A stretch of DNA of 64,000 bases from Streptomyces sp. DH37 (GCF_029813835.1 NZ_JARVKV010000006.1:62001-126000); one strand, 5' to 3'; counted from the first letter of the stretch, positions 34,152 through 41,591 are shown. Translations and numbers: made by a program. Notes: generated by a model not told the origin, from the letters alone.

Positions 34152-34673
34152 TTAGAGGCTCTTGCCGGGCTCGCGGCGCGGCAGCGGCATCTTCGGCGCG
34201 GGGGCCGGCGGGGCGGGCTGGCCGGACGGGCGCGGCTGGAGGCCGGCGGCGCGGAGTGCGGCGACCGTCTGGAGCTGCCGCTCGATCTGGTCGAGGTGGG
34301 CGCGGGCCTGGTCGAGGAACGCACGCCCGGCGTCGGGCCCGAGCTCGGCGGTGGCGCCGTCACCGGGGGCGTCGAGCATCAGGAACGGCTCACCATCGCC
34401 CCACTGGCAGACCTCGGAGGCGAGGATCTCGCAGAACCCGTCACCCTCGGGCGCGGCCAGGGCCTCCATGCGGCCCCGGTGCAGCACGTCGGACAGGGCG
34501 GCGTAGCGGCCGGTGTGCGGCTCCATGCACCACTCGGGGCACGGGATCTCCACCTCGACACCGGCCACGGTCACAACGACCGGGCGAGCGGCAAGGGAGA
34601 ACGGGATCGGGGCGCCGGTGTCGACGCTGATCGCGGCGCACACGGGCGCACCGCTAGACTGCGAGCTAGCCAT
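34152..34673 (-). CDS. DUF6907-like protein
   Basis: 173 residues from the ATG at 34673. IPCPEWCMEPHTGRYAALSD contains the CPxWC...H motif that I associate with the DUF6907 family of Streptomyces proteins. EPFLMLDAPGDGATAELGPD and a helical region follow, then a Pro-rich basic C-terminus. First gene of the leftward early operon, adjacent to the dyad-rich divergent promoter region. Function unknown. Confidence 0.66.
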   Translation of the reverse strand: MASSQSSGAPVCAAISVDTGAPIPFSLAARPVVVTVAGVEVEIPCPEWCMEPHTGRYAALSDVLHRGRMEALAAPEGDGFCEILASEVCQWGDGEPFLMLDAPGDGATAELGPDAGRAFLDQARAHLDQIERQLQTVAALRAAGLQPRPSGQPAPPAPAPKMPLPRREPGKSL

Positions 34674-34941
34674 CAGGGGGTTCCTCTCACGGGACCTGGT
34701 GGTGAGGGCCGGCCTGCGAGGTAGGAGTCGCGGAGTCCGGCCCGTTCTTCTGTTGTGCGACGGCGCCCGCGGACTGAGTCCGGTAGGAGTGGGCACCGGC
34801 ACGACTGAACTCCGCGAAGCGGGGCTCCGTCGCGTCTACTTTGTTGCAGGAACAGCATTGCACGGGACCGCCTGCCGCCGCAACAAAGTGGACGGATATT
34901 CCTGCAAGCCGTCTAGTCGGTAGACGGCCTAGCGTGAGAAC
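34674..34941. promoter_or_regulatory. Divergent promoter region with several dyads
   Basis: This 268-bp region separates the leftward early operon from the rightward cassette. A 10-bp dyad is ACTTTGTTGC (34838-34847) with GCAACAAAGT (34880-34889). An 8-bp dyad is TGCAGGAA (34845-34852) with TTCCTGCA (34899-34906). A tight operator-like dyad is GCCGTCTA-GTCGG-TAGACGGC (34908-34928), only 13 bp before the ATG at 34942. CGTCTAC also occurs at 34833. No confident -35/-10 pair is assigned. Confidence 0.6.
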
Positions 34942-35205
34942 ATGCCAGGCATGGCAGCGAACACCCCGACACTCGACGAAGCCGAGAAGGCTCGCTGGCT
35001 GCGCAAGCTCGATCGAGCCACCGCTGCCCATGAGAAGACGCGTCGACAGCTTGACCAGTTGGTCGCCGACGCCCGCGAAGCGGGAGTCCCTCTCACTGCG
35101 ATCTCCGAGCACACTCCCTACAGCCGTGAGTGGGCACGCAGGATCGCCGCGCGAGTGACGGCAGCCCGCGCTGAAGACCAGCAGAGCGACTCTGGCAGCG
35201 CCTGA
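34942..35205 (+). CDS. Small helix-turn-helix protein
   Basis: 87 residues (MPGMAANTPTLDEAEKARWL; a second ATG at 34951). A charged coiled-coil region leads to VPLTAISEHTPYSREWARRI, a sigma-region-4-like helix-turn-helix. A similar design, ending TREWVAKI, is found in the plus-strand gene at 46950. Probably a small regulator; the operator-like dyad directly before its start suggests autoregulation. Confidence 0.65.
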   Translation: MPGMAANTPTLDEAEKARWLRKLDRATAAHEKTRRQLDQLVADAREAGVPLTAISEHTPYSREWARRIAARVTAARAEDQQSDSGSA

Positions 35206-35343
35206 CTGCGGAACGGTGTTCTCCATGCCTCTCAGCCAACCCGCGCCCGCACTGGGCGGCCATGACCTCCCGGTGCAGTTCCAGCGCAGCAGCAGTGCAG
35301 CCGTAGTGCAGTAGCCCGCCGACGCCCGCCGGGAGGGGCCATC
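35206..35343 (+). other. Leader between HTH gene and Nudix pair
   Basis: 138 bases. A possible short leader frame at 35225-35314 (MPLSQPAPALGGHDLPVQ, 29 codons) lacks a good RBS and is not called as a gene. A clear RBS (GGGAGGGGCC) for the GTG at 35344 lies at the right end. Confidence 0.5.
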
Positions 35344-35976
35344 GTGGACGTCATCGACACGTGGACAGGGCGGACTGCCTGCGCGCTCCAGGCCGCGATG
35401 CGCGATACGAACGAGGCGTTCGCGGCCCGGCTCGGCGTCGCGGTCCGCACCGTCGCCGGCTGGCACGCGCAGCCGGGCATCGTCCCCCGGCCGGAGATCC
35501 AGCAGGCGCTCGACACTGCGCACGAGAGGGCGGGTGAGGCAGTGCGGCGGAGGTTCGCGGCTCTCGCCCGGCCGGCCGGGGTCGCCCAGCCGCAAGCCCT
35601 GCGCGTGGCCATCACCGTGGTGGTGCGCGGGGAGGACGTGCTCCTCGTCTGCCGCCGCGGCGACGGCCAGCTCGCGTGGCAGTTCCCGGCCGGGGTGGTG
35701 AAGCCCGGCGCCTCCCCGGAAGCGGTCGCGGTGCAGGAGACCCACGCGGAGACCGGCGTGCACTGCGCGGTCCGCGAGCACCTCGGCGAGCGCGTCCACC
35801 CGGTCACCGGAGTCGCCTGCGACTACTACCTCGCCGACTGGCTGGCCGGCGAGCCCACGAACCGCGACCCGCTGGAGAACGTCGACGTCGCCTGGGCGCC
35901 GATCCGCAGCTTGACCCGCTTCATCCCCGCCGACCGCATCTACCCGCCGATCACCGCCGCACTGGAGGCAGCATGA
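35344..35976 (+). CDS. Helix-turn-helix fused to a degenerate Nudix domain
   Basis: 210 residues from a GTG. The N-terminal ~75 resemble an XRE-like helix-turn-helix (NEAFAARLGVAVRTVAGWHA). The C-terminal ~125 form a Nudix fold: ITVVVRGEDVLLVCRRGDGQ, AWQFPAGVVKPGASPEAVAV and ETHAETGVHC. Against the Nudix box GX5EX7REUXEEXGU, the first Glu is Ala, Arg-Glu is Gln-Glu and the first of the paired Glu is Ala, so hydrolysis is doubtful. A ligand-sensing regulator is the favoured reading. Overlaps the next gene (ATGA). Confidence 0.78.
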   Translation: MDVIDTWTGRTACALQAAMRDTNEAFAARLGVAVRTVAGWHAQPGIVPRPEIQQALDTAHERAGEAVRRRFAALARPAGVAQPQALRVAITVVVRGEDVLLVCRRGDGQLAWQFPAGVVKPGASPEAVAVQETHAETGVHCAVREHLGERVHPVTGVACDYYLADWLAGEPTNRDPLENVDVAWAPIRSLTRFIPADRIYPPITAALEAA

Positions 35977-36386
35977 CCGACAGCACCACCGAGCAGCCCG
36001 GCATCTCCGCCGCCATCGTCGTCCGCGAGGGCCGCGTTCTCATGGTCCGCCGCCGCGTCAAGGAAGGCGAGCTGTCTTGGCAGTTCCCCGCGGGCGGCAT
36101 CGAGGCGGGCGAGACCCCCGAGCAGGCCGCCGTGCGCGAGACGTTCGAGGAGACCGGGCTGACGGTGGACGCCGTCAAGCTCCTCGGAGAGCGCGTGCAC
36201 CCCAAGACCGGGCGGCTCATGTACTACGTGGCCTGCTCGACCGGTGTCGAGGGCGAGGCCCGCGTCGCCGACGCCGACGAGCTCGCCGAGGTTGCCTGGA
36301 TCACCCACGGCGAGATCGCCGACTACGTGCCCTACGGGCTGTTCGAGCCCGTACAGGAGTACCTCGATGGCGAACTGCCGCACTGA
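35973..36386 (+). CDS. Nudix hydrolase with intact Nudix box
   Basis: 137 residues from the ATG at 35973, coupled to the preceding gene. AAIVVREGRVLMVRRRVKEG precedes a complete Nudix box at about 41-63 (GGIEAGETPEQAAVRETFEETG). It should hydrolyse a nucleoside diphosphate linked to another group; the substrate is not predictable. It is about half identical by eye to the Nudix part of its neighbour, so the pair likely arose by duplication. Confidence 0.9.
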   Translation: MTDSTTEQPGISAAIVVREGRVLMVRRRVKEGELSWQFPAGGIEAGETPEQAAVRETFEETGLTVDAVKLLGERVHPKTGRLMYYVACSTGVEGEARVADADELAEVAWITHGEIADYVPYGLFEPVQEYLDGELPH

Positions 36387-36397
36387 CCCACCCCTCC

Positions 36398-36434
36398 GCC
36401 AGCCCCCGCCTGGGTGATCCGGGTGGGGGCTGGC
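36398..36434 (+). terminator. Terminator after Nudix pair
   Basis: A 10-bp perfect inverted repeat, GCCAGCCCCC (36398-36407) with GGGGGCTGGC (36425-36434), 17-nt loop, 12 bases after the Nudix stop codon. Weakly U-rich after the stem (TGGTGT). Confidence 0.65.
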
Positions 36435-36526
36435 TGGTGTGCGCCTCGGGTTGTCCGGTCACGCCCTGCCCTACCGTCCGGTCGCTGGCGAGACTGCTGC
36501 CGCTGACCGACCAGAGGGGGACGATC

Positions 36527-36871
36527 ATGAGCAAGGCATGCCCGGGGTGCGGAGAGTCCAGCCAAGTGCTGGACCTGCCCGCGTTCTGGAAGTCGCTGGC
36601 GCCCGGGGCCGAGTTGAAGGCGGAGCTCGCCCAGCCGCCGTCGTATGCCCCGGCGTGGCTGCCCGTGCTGGGCCTCGTGGTCGCCGGGGTGTGGCTGCTG
36701 GCCGCCGGCTCGCTGCTGGGCCTGGTGGCGCTGGCCGCCGGGGCCGGAGCGGGCTGGGTGGCATGGACCCGGTTCCAGGAAGCCGAGGCCGCGCGGGAAG
36801 CGTGGGCCCGCTCGCTGTACTGCCGCAAGTGTCCGGGGGTGTTCCTGCCGGAGCAGGCCAAGGTCGCGTAG
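36527..36871 (+). CDS. Zinc-ribbon membrane protein
   Basis: 114 residues from the ATG at 36527 (AGAGGGGGACG upstream). The N-terminal ACPGCGESSQVLD and the C-terminal YCRKCPGVFLPEQAKVA provide two CxxC knuckles that could form one zinc ribbon. Between them are one or two hydrophobic segments (about 44-75). Last gene of the plus-strand cassette. No specific function is known. Confidence 0.65.
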   Translation: MSKACPGCGESSQVLDLPAFWKSLAPGAELKAELAQPPSYAPAWLPVLGLVVAGVWLLAAGSLLGLVALAAGAGAGWVAWTRFQEAEAAREAWARSLYCRKCPGVFLPEQAKVA

Positions 36872-36885
36872 CCCGCGCAACGACG

Positions 36886-36916
36886 AAGGCCCCCGCCCGG
36901 GATGGGCGGGGGCCTT
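36886..36916. terminator. Bidirectional terminator
   Basis: A 13-bp perfect inverted repeat, AAGGCCCCCGCCC (36886-36898) with GGGCGGGGGCCTT (36904-36916), 5-nt loop, exactly between convergent genes. A/T pairs at the stem ends suit both strands. Confidence 0.8.
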
Positions 36917-36925
36917 GGCGTGCGG

Positions 36926-37174
36926 TCAGCCGAGGTAGGTGATCTCCAGCACGGTGAGGGTCTTCATGTTGTGGCCGACGAGGAGGAGCGCGGTGACGTC
37001 TCCTGCGACGACCCGGCGTATGACCTCGTCCTCGATGTCGCCGTAGGGCCGGGTGGCACCGATGGGGTCGTCGCAGGCGTCGGCGAGGGCGAGGGTGAGC
37101 TGCTCGCTGACGTGCTGCGGCAGAGCGTCGTACACGGCCTCTGCCGCAGGGTCGTACTTCAGGCGATAAGTCAC
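36926..37174 (-). CDS. RelE/ParE-like toxin candidate
   Basis: 82 residues: MTYRLKYDPAAEAVYDALPQ, then HVSEQLTLALADACDDPIGA, GDIEDEVIRRVVAGDVTALL and HNMKTLTVLEITYLG. Size, helix-helix-sheet order and C-terminal strand pattern resemble RelE/ParE-type toxins, which cut mRNA at the ribosome or poison gyrase. It is preceded by two 13-bp repeats and an upstream 95-residue gene that may be the antitoxin. No toxin catalytic set can be confirmed by eye. Confidence 0.6.
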   Translation of the reverse strand: MTYRLKYDPAAEAVYDALPQHVSEQLTLALADACDDPIGATRPYGDIEDEVIRRVVAGDVTALLLVGHNMKTLTVLEITYLG

Positions 37175-37198
37175 GCATGTTCCCCAGTTGTGATGTTT

Positions 37199-37254
37199 GC
37201 TCCGGAACAGCTCTCCACCCCCGGCGGGAGATAGCGTAGCCGCTCCGGAACAGC
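37199..37254. promoter_or_regulatory. Paired 13-bp operator-like repeats
   Basis: GCTCCGGAACAGC occurs identically at 37199-37211 and 37242-37254, 43 bp apart (about four helical turns). Each has partial dyad symmetry around TCCGGA. The repeats fill the space between the upstream gene (37274-37561) and the RelE-like gene, so they are good candidates for autoregulatory sites of a toxin-antitoxin pair. Confidence 0.65.
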
Positions 37255-37273
37255 GCGTGACCTGCTTGTCGGA

Positions 37274-37561
37274 TTAGGCCGCACCACGTGCGCGGATGCG
37301 CTCGGCTTCCTGCCGGACGCGGTCGGTCGCGTCGATCCACTCGCCGGGCGGCTCCTCGCCCCGGGCGTCATACTCGGCGAGCCTCCGGCCGCGCTCCACA
37401 GCGGCGAGGGTGTCCTTGGCGATCCGCTCCCACTTCGCGAACACGCCGAGGAGCTGGTGGGCCGGCGCCCGGTTGATCTCGGACAGGAAGCGCTGCGCTA
37501 GATCCGGGCTGCCGAGAGCTTCGCGGATACGTTCGATGGTCCACTGCTCGCCGCTGCTCAT
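37274..37561 (-). CDS. Antitoxin-candidate partner of the RelE-like protein
   Basis: 95 residues from the ATG at 37561. EQWTIERIREALGSPDLAQR, FLSEINRAPAHQLLGVFAKW and GEEPPGEWIDATDRVRQEAE form an all-helical, acidic-basic protein of a type often seen in Streptomyces genomes. It could bind the downstream RelE-like product. No clear DNA-binding motif; antitoxin role is inferred from pairing and size. Confidence 0.55.
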   Translation of the reverse strand: MSSGEQWTIERIREALGSPDLAQRFLSEINRAPAHQLLGVFAKWERIAKDTLAAVERGRRLAEYDARGEEPPGEWIDATDRVRQEAERIRARGAA

Positions 37562-37737
37562 CTCAGCCCCAAGATCACATGCCCCACGGTGATATCGGTT
37601 CCGAGGGTAGCGGGAAAGTTGCGGTCTGAGTTGTGGAGTAGTCAACATCCCCCACACGTACAAGCGTCTTGCTGTACGCCATCCGGGCTCATGCAGCGGA
37701 CGGGTGTGCGCCTCTCCACCTCGGGCGGGCCGCGCGG
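37562..37737. other. Noncoding region upstream of toxin-antitoxin-like pair
   Basis: About 175 bases with no supported gene. On the minus strand a TTGACT hexamer near 37634 could be a -35 element for the gene starting at 37561, with a weak -10. The rest shows nothing clear. Confidence 0.35.
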
Positions 37738-37775
37738 GCGCCCCTCCGGCGGCGGGGAGAGGCCGGGAGGGGCGC
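37738..37775 (-). terminator. Hairpin after gene at 37792
   Basis: A 10-bp stem, GCGCCCCTCC (37738-37747) with GGAGGGGCGC (37766-37775), 18-nt loop, 16 bases past the stop of the leftward gene. An alternative pairing CCTCTCC/GGAGAGG crosses it, so two mutually exclusive structures are possible. Confidence 0.55.
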
Positions 37776-37791
37776 GGCGGCGGGCAGGATG

Positions 37792-38058
37792 TCAGCCCGG
37801 GCGGGTCCGCGCGATCGCCGCGCACTCCAGCGCGTCGGCTTCCTGGCCGATGGCCCCAGCGGTGGCCTCGAACGCTTCCGCGGCAGTCTCCGGGCCGCAT
37901 TCGGGATCGTCGGCGAGGTTCCGGCAGGAGTCGGCCACAGCCCGCAGATAGGCGATCACCGCGGCGGCGGGCAGGTACGGCTGCCCGTCGTCCGCGGTCA
38001 CGATCGGCAGGCCCGCGGCCGGAGACGGCACATGCTCGTCGTCGGGGTCGTCGGTCAC
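37792..38058 (-). CDS. Small acidic protein, unknown
   Basis: 88 residues from a GTG at 38058 that overlaps the methyltransferase stop (GTGA). An acidic start (TDDPDDEHVPSPAAG) is followed by IVTADDGQPYLPAAAVIAYL and a helical region with conserved-looking Cys residues (SCRNLADDPECGPE). Coupled to the DNA methyltransferase; function unknown. Confidence 0.55.
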   Translation of the reverse strand: MTDDPDDEHVPSPAAGLPIVTADDGQPYLPAAAVIAYLRAVADSCRNLADDPECGPETAAEAFEATAGAIGQEADALECAAIARTRPG

Positions 38059-38813
38059 GCCGCCCCACCGAAGTCGAGCACCAGGTTCGACAGCCGTTTC
38101 GCCGCGGCCTCCGCGTACCGCTCGTCTGCCTCGATGCCGACTGCGCGGCGGCCGGCCTGCCGGGCGGCGTCCAGCGTGGAGCCGGACCCGGCGAACGGGT
38201 CGAGGACCAGGCCGCCGGGCGGGCAGGCGTAGCGGATCAGCGGGTCGAGGATGCCGATCGGCTTTTCCGTCGGGTGTAGAGCGCGGCCGTGCATGGAGCG
38301 CACCTGTATGACCGACCGCATCAGGCGCGGCCCCCCGTCCTCGGAGAGGTAGGCGCCAGTGCCAATCTCGCCCATATGCGGGGGGCGCTGCTTGCGCCGC
38401 ACGGCGCGGGCGGTTGCATCCAGTGTGGTCGGAACGTCGCGGTGCTGGTCGCGCCAGTCGCCGCGGTACCAGTGCAGGACGTTCTCGTGGACGCGCTTGA
38501 AGCGGTCGTTCTGGAAGCCGGAGCCGTTGTGCTTCTCCCAGACGACGTCCTGGGAGAGTTTCCATCCTGCCGCGGTGAACTCCAGGCCGCGGGCGAGGAA
38601 CATGCGCATGGAGCCGAAGCACCACATCGACCGGGCGACGCTGGCGGCGAGGGTGGGCCAGCCGTCGGGCCACCGGTCCCAGGCGAGGGAGGTCTCGCCG
38701 TAGGGCGGGTCGGCGACGACGAGGTCGACCTGCAGCCCGAGGCCGGGCAGGAGTTCGCGGGAGTCGCCCAGGTAGAGGGCGACCGCGTCGTCGGCGTAGT
38801 ACGGGACGGCCAT
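38055..38813 (-). CDS. DNA (cytosine-N4 or adenine-N6) methyltransferase, beta class
   Basis: 252 residues. The catalytic motif IV VADPPYGETSLAWD is near the N-terminus, and the SAM-binding motif I VLDPFAGSGSTLDAARQAG is near the C-terminus: the beta-class order. LHPTEKPIGILDPLI is also typical. It would methylate a short duplex sequence. No restriction enzyme partner is adjacent, so it is probably an orphan used to protect phage DNA from host restriction. Confidence 0.9.
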   Translation of the reverse strand: MAVPYYADDAVALYLGDSRELLPGLGLQVDLVVADPPYGETSLAWDRWPDGWPTLAASVARSMWCFGSMRMFLARGLEFTAAGWKLSQDVVWEKHNGSGFQNDRFKRVHENVLHWYRGDWRDQHRDVPTTLDATARAVRRKQRPPHMGEIGTGAYLSEDGGPRLMRSVIQVRSMHGRALHPTEKPIGILDPLIRYACPPGGLVLDPFAGSGSTLDAARQAGRRAVGIEADERYAEAAAKRLSNLVLDFGGAA

Positions 38814-39436
38814 CACGCCGCCCTCCTTTCGGCTATGGGCCGCAGGGCCCGGAGCTCGGCGAAGCCGTACTGGGCGCCACACGGGCAGCGCTTCCCGGGC
38901 GTGGACAGCGTCACGGACAGGGGCCCGCCGCAGTCGGTGCAGGCGAGGGTGACGCGCCGTTCGGGCCGCTCGCCGGTGACCATGCCGGTGACCCGGCCGT
39001 GCCACTGGCGCAGCTCGCCGTGGTAGTCGTCGACCGCCGGGAAGCTGGCGTACATCCACGGCCCGTTGTCGGCGAGGAACCCGCACACCGCGGCCAGCGT
39101 CTGCTCGTAGGTGCCGCGGCCCGGCGCCGGATCCCAGCCCAGCTCGTCCCGCACGGCCTGCTCCCACCCGGCGAAGATGTTCACCAGGCCGCCGGCTGCG
39201 CGCAGGTTCAGCACCTCCCCGCCCGGCAGCGGCGCCCCCTTCGACCCGGACACCGGCCCGGCGCCGACCCCGCGGGAGGACGGCAGCAGCAGGGCCTCGG
39301 TGCGCCGGTACAGGCCGGGCATGTCCCGGATCATCCGGCCGCCGGCCTGCTCGCACAGGGCGCAGGCGTAGCGGCCCGTCTCGTGCTCGAGCAGGTGGCG
39401 AGCGCAGATCACACAGCGGTCGGCGGTGTCGTCCAT
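38813..39436 (-). CDS. Zinc-finger protein of Streptomyces elements
   Basis: 207 residues. N-terminal CVICARHLLEHETGRYACALC and C-terminal ACTDCGGPLSVTLSTPGKRC with PCGAQYG form two cysteine clusters. Between them is a conserved helical region (GWEQAVRDELGWDPAPGRGT, TLAAVCGFLADNGPWMYASF) seen in Streptomyces phages and integrative elements. It overlaps the methyltransferase start by one base. Role unknown. Confidence 0.62.
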   Translation of the reverse strand: MDDTADRCVICARHLLEHETGRYACALCEQAGGRMIRDMPGLYRRTEALLLPSSRGVGAGPVSGSKGAPLPGGEVLNLRAAGGLVNIFAGWEQAVRDELGWDPAPGRGTYEQTLAAVCGFLADNGPWMYASFPAVDDYHGELRQWHGRVTGMVTGERPERRVTLACTDCGGPLSVTLSTPGKRCPCGAQYGFAELRALRPIAERRAA

Positions 39437-39504
39437 GGGTGGCTCCTCGGTGCGGCGGTACGGGTGCAGGGGGCCCGGCCGGTGGGGGCGGCCGGGCGAG
39501 GGGG

Positions 39505-39756
39505 CTACTGCTGCTGGGGCGCGGGCGGGTGCGGGACGCGGCCGAGCACCTCGGCGCACTGGCAGCCGTCCACGGGGTCCCAGGACGGGCAGACGCTGTC
39601 GAAGTCGGCGCGGTGACCGCAGGGGTCGTTCCACCAGCCCGCGGCACAGCCGCACTTGGTGTCGTCGTGCCAGCGGGGTACGGGCTGGAGGCAGAGGCCG
39701 CAGACGAGGTGCGGGTTTGCGAAGGTGACGTAGGTGTGGACTCGGGTGTGGGTCAC
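39505..39756 (-). CDS. Cys/His-rich small protein
   Basis: 83 residues from a GTG at 39756 overlapping the upstream stop (GTGA). VCGLCLQPVPRWHDDTKCGC and GWWNDPCGHRADFDSVCPSW, then VDGCQCAEVLG, supply at least eight Cys, likely binding two zinc ions. Pro/Gln-rich tail. Probable nucleic-acid or protein adaptor; no family recognised. Confidence 0.6.
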   Translation of the reverse strand: MTHTRVHTYVTFANPHLVCGLCLQPVPRWHDDTKCGCAAGWWNDPCGHRADFDSVCPSWDPVDGCQCAEVLGRVPHPPAPQQQ

Positions 39757-41138
39757 GGCCTGCTCCTGTCGGTGTCGAGGGCGCGGATGGTGGGGCAGGG
39801 CCATGGCACCCAGCCGCCGGTGATCTGGTTGCAGTGGGCGCAGTAGTCGGTCGTGTCGTCGCCTGCGAACCGGTACTGCTGGTGGAGGGCGCGGACACGG
39901 TCGAGGGCGGCGGCGTCGCGGCGCTGCTTCTCTGGGTGGTCGCCGTCGAGGGCGGCGGACAGTTCGCTGAGGAGGTCAGCGGCGGGGCTGGGGAGAAGCC
40001 GGTCGCGCCAGGTGTCGCGGACGGCGGTGACCCGGTCGAGGGCGGCCTCGCGCACGGCGGCCAGGCGGACGGCGTGGCCGGGCTCGCTGGACGCGGCCAC
40101 GAGCCGCTTCATCCAGTCGATCTCAGCGCGGGCGTTGGCGAGCTGCTGTCGCGCGGCGCGGAGTTCGCCTTCGGTGTTCTTGGCGCGCTGCTCGGCGTCA
40201 ACGCGGGCGGCCTCGGCGTCGTTGCTGCACTGGTGCGCGATGCGCGACAGCTCGTCGGCCTGCTCGGCGCGGAGCCGAGCGTCGGCGTACCGCTGGATGA
40301 GGTCGACGGTCTCCTCGGCCTGTCGGTCCCGCTGCGCGCGCAGCTCGGCGTCGGCCACGGCCATCACGGCGTCGGCCTCCCCGTAGTGGTGCTCGCTGGG
40401 GAGGTCGTTGCCGGAGAGCGCGTGCTCGTAGTCGTACCGGTGGATGGCGCGGGCGTACTGCTGGCGGCGGCCCTCGCTGTCCCGGCGGTTCGGCATCCAC
40501 TCGCAGGCGCATCCGTCGGCGCAGCCGTACACGCTGCGCTCGTCGGCTGTGTGCGGGCAGTGCGGGCACTGGCGGCGGCCCTCCTCGGCCGGGGCGGGCT
40601 CCGGCTGGGTGCAGCCGGGATAGTGGCCGACGGACCGGCCGCAGCAGGCCTTGGGCGGGAGACGCCGGCCCTCGACCGCGGCGAGCCGGCGCTCGGCCTC
40701 CCCGTACTTCCGCTGCCACCCGTCGGCCTCCGCGGCGACGCCCTCCAGGTGCGCCTGGGCGCGGGCGGCCTGCTCGGCGCAGGCGAGCTGCATGCCGGTG
40801 TGCTCCTCGTCGGCCTCCCGTATGGCGGCGGCGGTGATCTCGTGGGCGACGACCGGGTCCAGGTCCCGGTCGGCGGTGACCACGGCCAGCCACCGCGCGT
40901 ACCGGGCCGCGTCCGGACCGTCCGGGGCGGGCTCCTGGGCCGGCGGGGCGGGGCGGCCGAGGACGCGCAGCACCGCGCCGGTGACCTCGCCGACAGCCGC
41001 CTCGTGCTCGGCGTTCGTGTTGTGCTCGGGGTACTCGTCGAGGACGCGGCTGACGGCGGCGGCGATCTGCTCGGGCAGGGAACCCGGGGTCGCTGTGTGC
41101 CCGCCTGAGGCGTTGGGGCGGGCGGTGGACTCAGTCAT
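39753..41138 (-). CDS. Large coiled-coil and zinc-cluster protein
   Basis: 461 residues. The N-terminus carries RPNASGGHTATPG, a motif repeated in the next gene. Cys clusters appear at about 170-215 (KACCGRSVGHYPGC, CPHCPHTADERSVYGCADGC). A long coiled coil runs about 260-400 and a final knuckle is YCAHCNQITGG. Found in several Streptomyces phages as a hypothetical protein; function unknown. Ends are coupled to both neighbours. Confidence 0.62.
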   Translation of the reverse strand: MTESTARPNASGGHTATPGSLPEQIAAAVSRVLDEYPEHNTNAEHEAAVGEVTGAVLRVLGRPAPPAQEPAPDGPDAARYARWLAVVTADRDLDPVVAHEITAAAIREADEEHTGMQLACAEQAARAQAHLEGVAAEADGWQRKYGEAERRLAAVEGRRLPPKACCGRSVGHYPGCTQPEPAPAEEGRRQCPHCPHTADERSVYGCADGCACEWMPNRRDSEGRRQQYARAIHRYDYEHALSGNDLPSEHHYGEADAVMAVADAELRAQRDRQAEETVDLIQRYADARLRAEQADELSRIAHQCSNDAEAARVDAEQRAKNTEGELRAARQQLANARAEIDWMKRLVAASSEPGHAVRLAAVREAALDRVTAVRDTWRDRLLPSPAADLLSELSAALDGDHPEKQRRDAAALDRVRALHQQYRFAGDDTTDYCAHCNQITGGWVPWPCPTIRALDTDRSRP

Positions 41139-41355
41139 CGGCTCCTCCTGCGGGCCGGCGGTCTTCGTAGAGGCCCATCTCGTCGGTGAGGGCGATCAGT
41201 TCGGTGAGCGCGGCACGCTCGGCCGGAGAGGCTGTGCGCCCGCCTGAGGCGTTGGGGCGGTTCGATGCGAGGCGAGGGCCGGGGGCGGGCTGTTCGGCGC
41301 TCTGCGGGCCGCCTGCGGGCTCCTCGGGCGCGCTGGGGGCTGGAGTGTCGGTCAC
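41131..41355 (-). CDS. Small disordered protein with RPNASGG motif
   Basis: 74 residues from a GTG at 41355 (overlapping the upstream stop). Pro/Ala/Glu-rich and disordered for about 40 residues, then RPNASGGRTASPAERAALTE and a short helix. The RPNASGG motif and 22 bases of DNA (41099-41120 and 41238-41259) are duplicated in the next gene. Function unknown. Confidence 0.5.
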   Translation of the reverse strand: MTDTPAPSAPEEPAGGPQSAEQPAPGPRLASNRPNASGGRTASPAERAALTELIALTDEMGLYEDRRPAGGADD

Positions 41356-41591
41356 GGTCGGGGCTCCTCGGTGGTGAAGCTGATGACGATGGCGTCGTCG
41401 GTCGGGTGGAGGCTCAGCGCGTTGTCGGCGAGCGGTGTGTCAGCGGGCAGGCTGTGCGCCTCGCGGTAGGCGGCCTCTGCGGCCTGCCACGCCTTCACGA
41501 CCTCGGCGGACGGAGCGCCCCAGGGCTCGGCGGCGGGGACGATCCATTCGCGGCGGATCGTGGTGACGGTGCGGGTGGTGAACGTGGCCAT
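41352..41591 (-). CDS. Small protein, unknown
   Basis: 79 residues. FTTRTVTTIRREWIVPAAEP begins a beta-rich, Trp-containing fold, followed by VVKAWQAAEAAYREAHSLPA and DDAIVISFTTEEP, a compact alpha/beta layout. Starts share one base with the upstream stop. No family recognised. Confidence 0.55.
   Translation of the reverse strand: MATFTTRTVTTIRREWIVPAAEPWGAPSAEVVKAWQAAEAAYREAHSLPADTPLADNALSLHPTDDAIVISFTTEEPRP

Noticed and set aside
35225..35314. 29-codon plus-strand frame before the Nudix pair
   Set aside because: It lacks a ribosome binding site and its composition is not distinctive, so it was left as a leader.
35344..35976. Pseudogene of a Nudix hydrolase
   Set aside because: The frame is complete, carries an HTH domain and is coupled to an active paralogue; loss of the box residues looks like a change of function.
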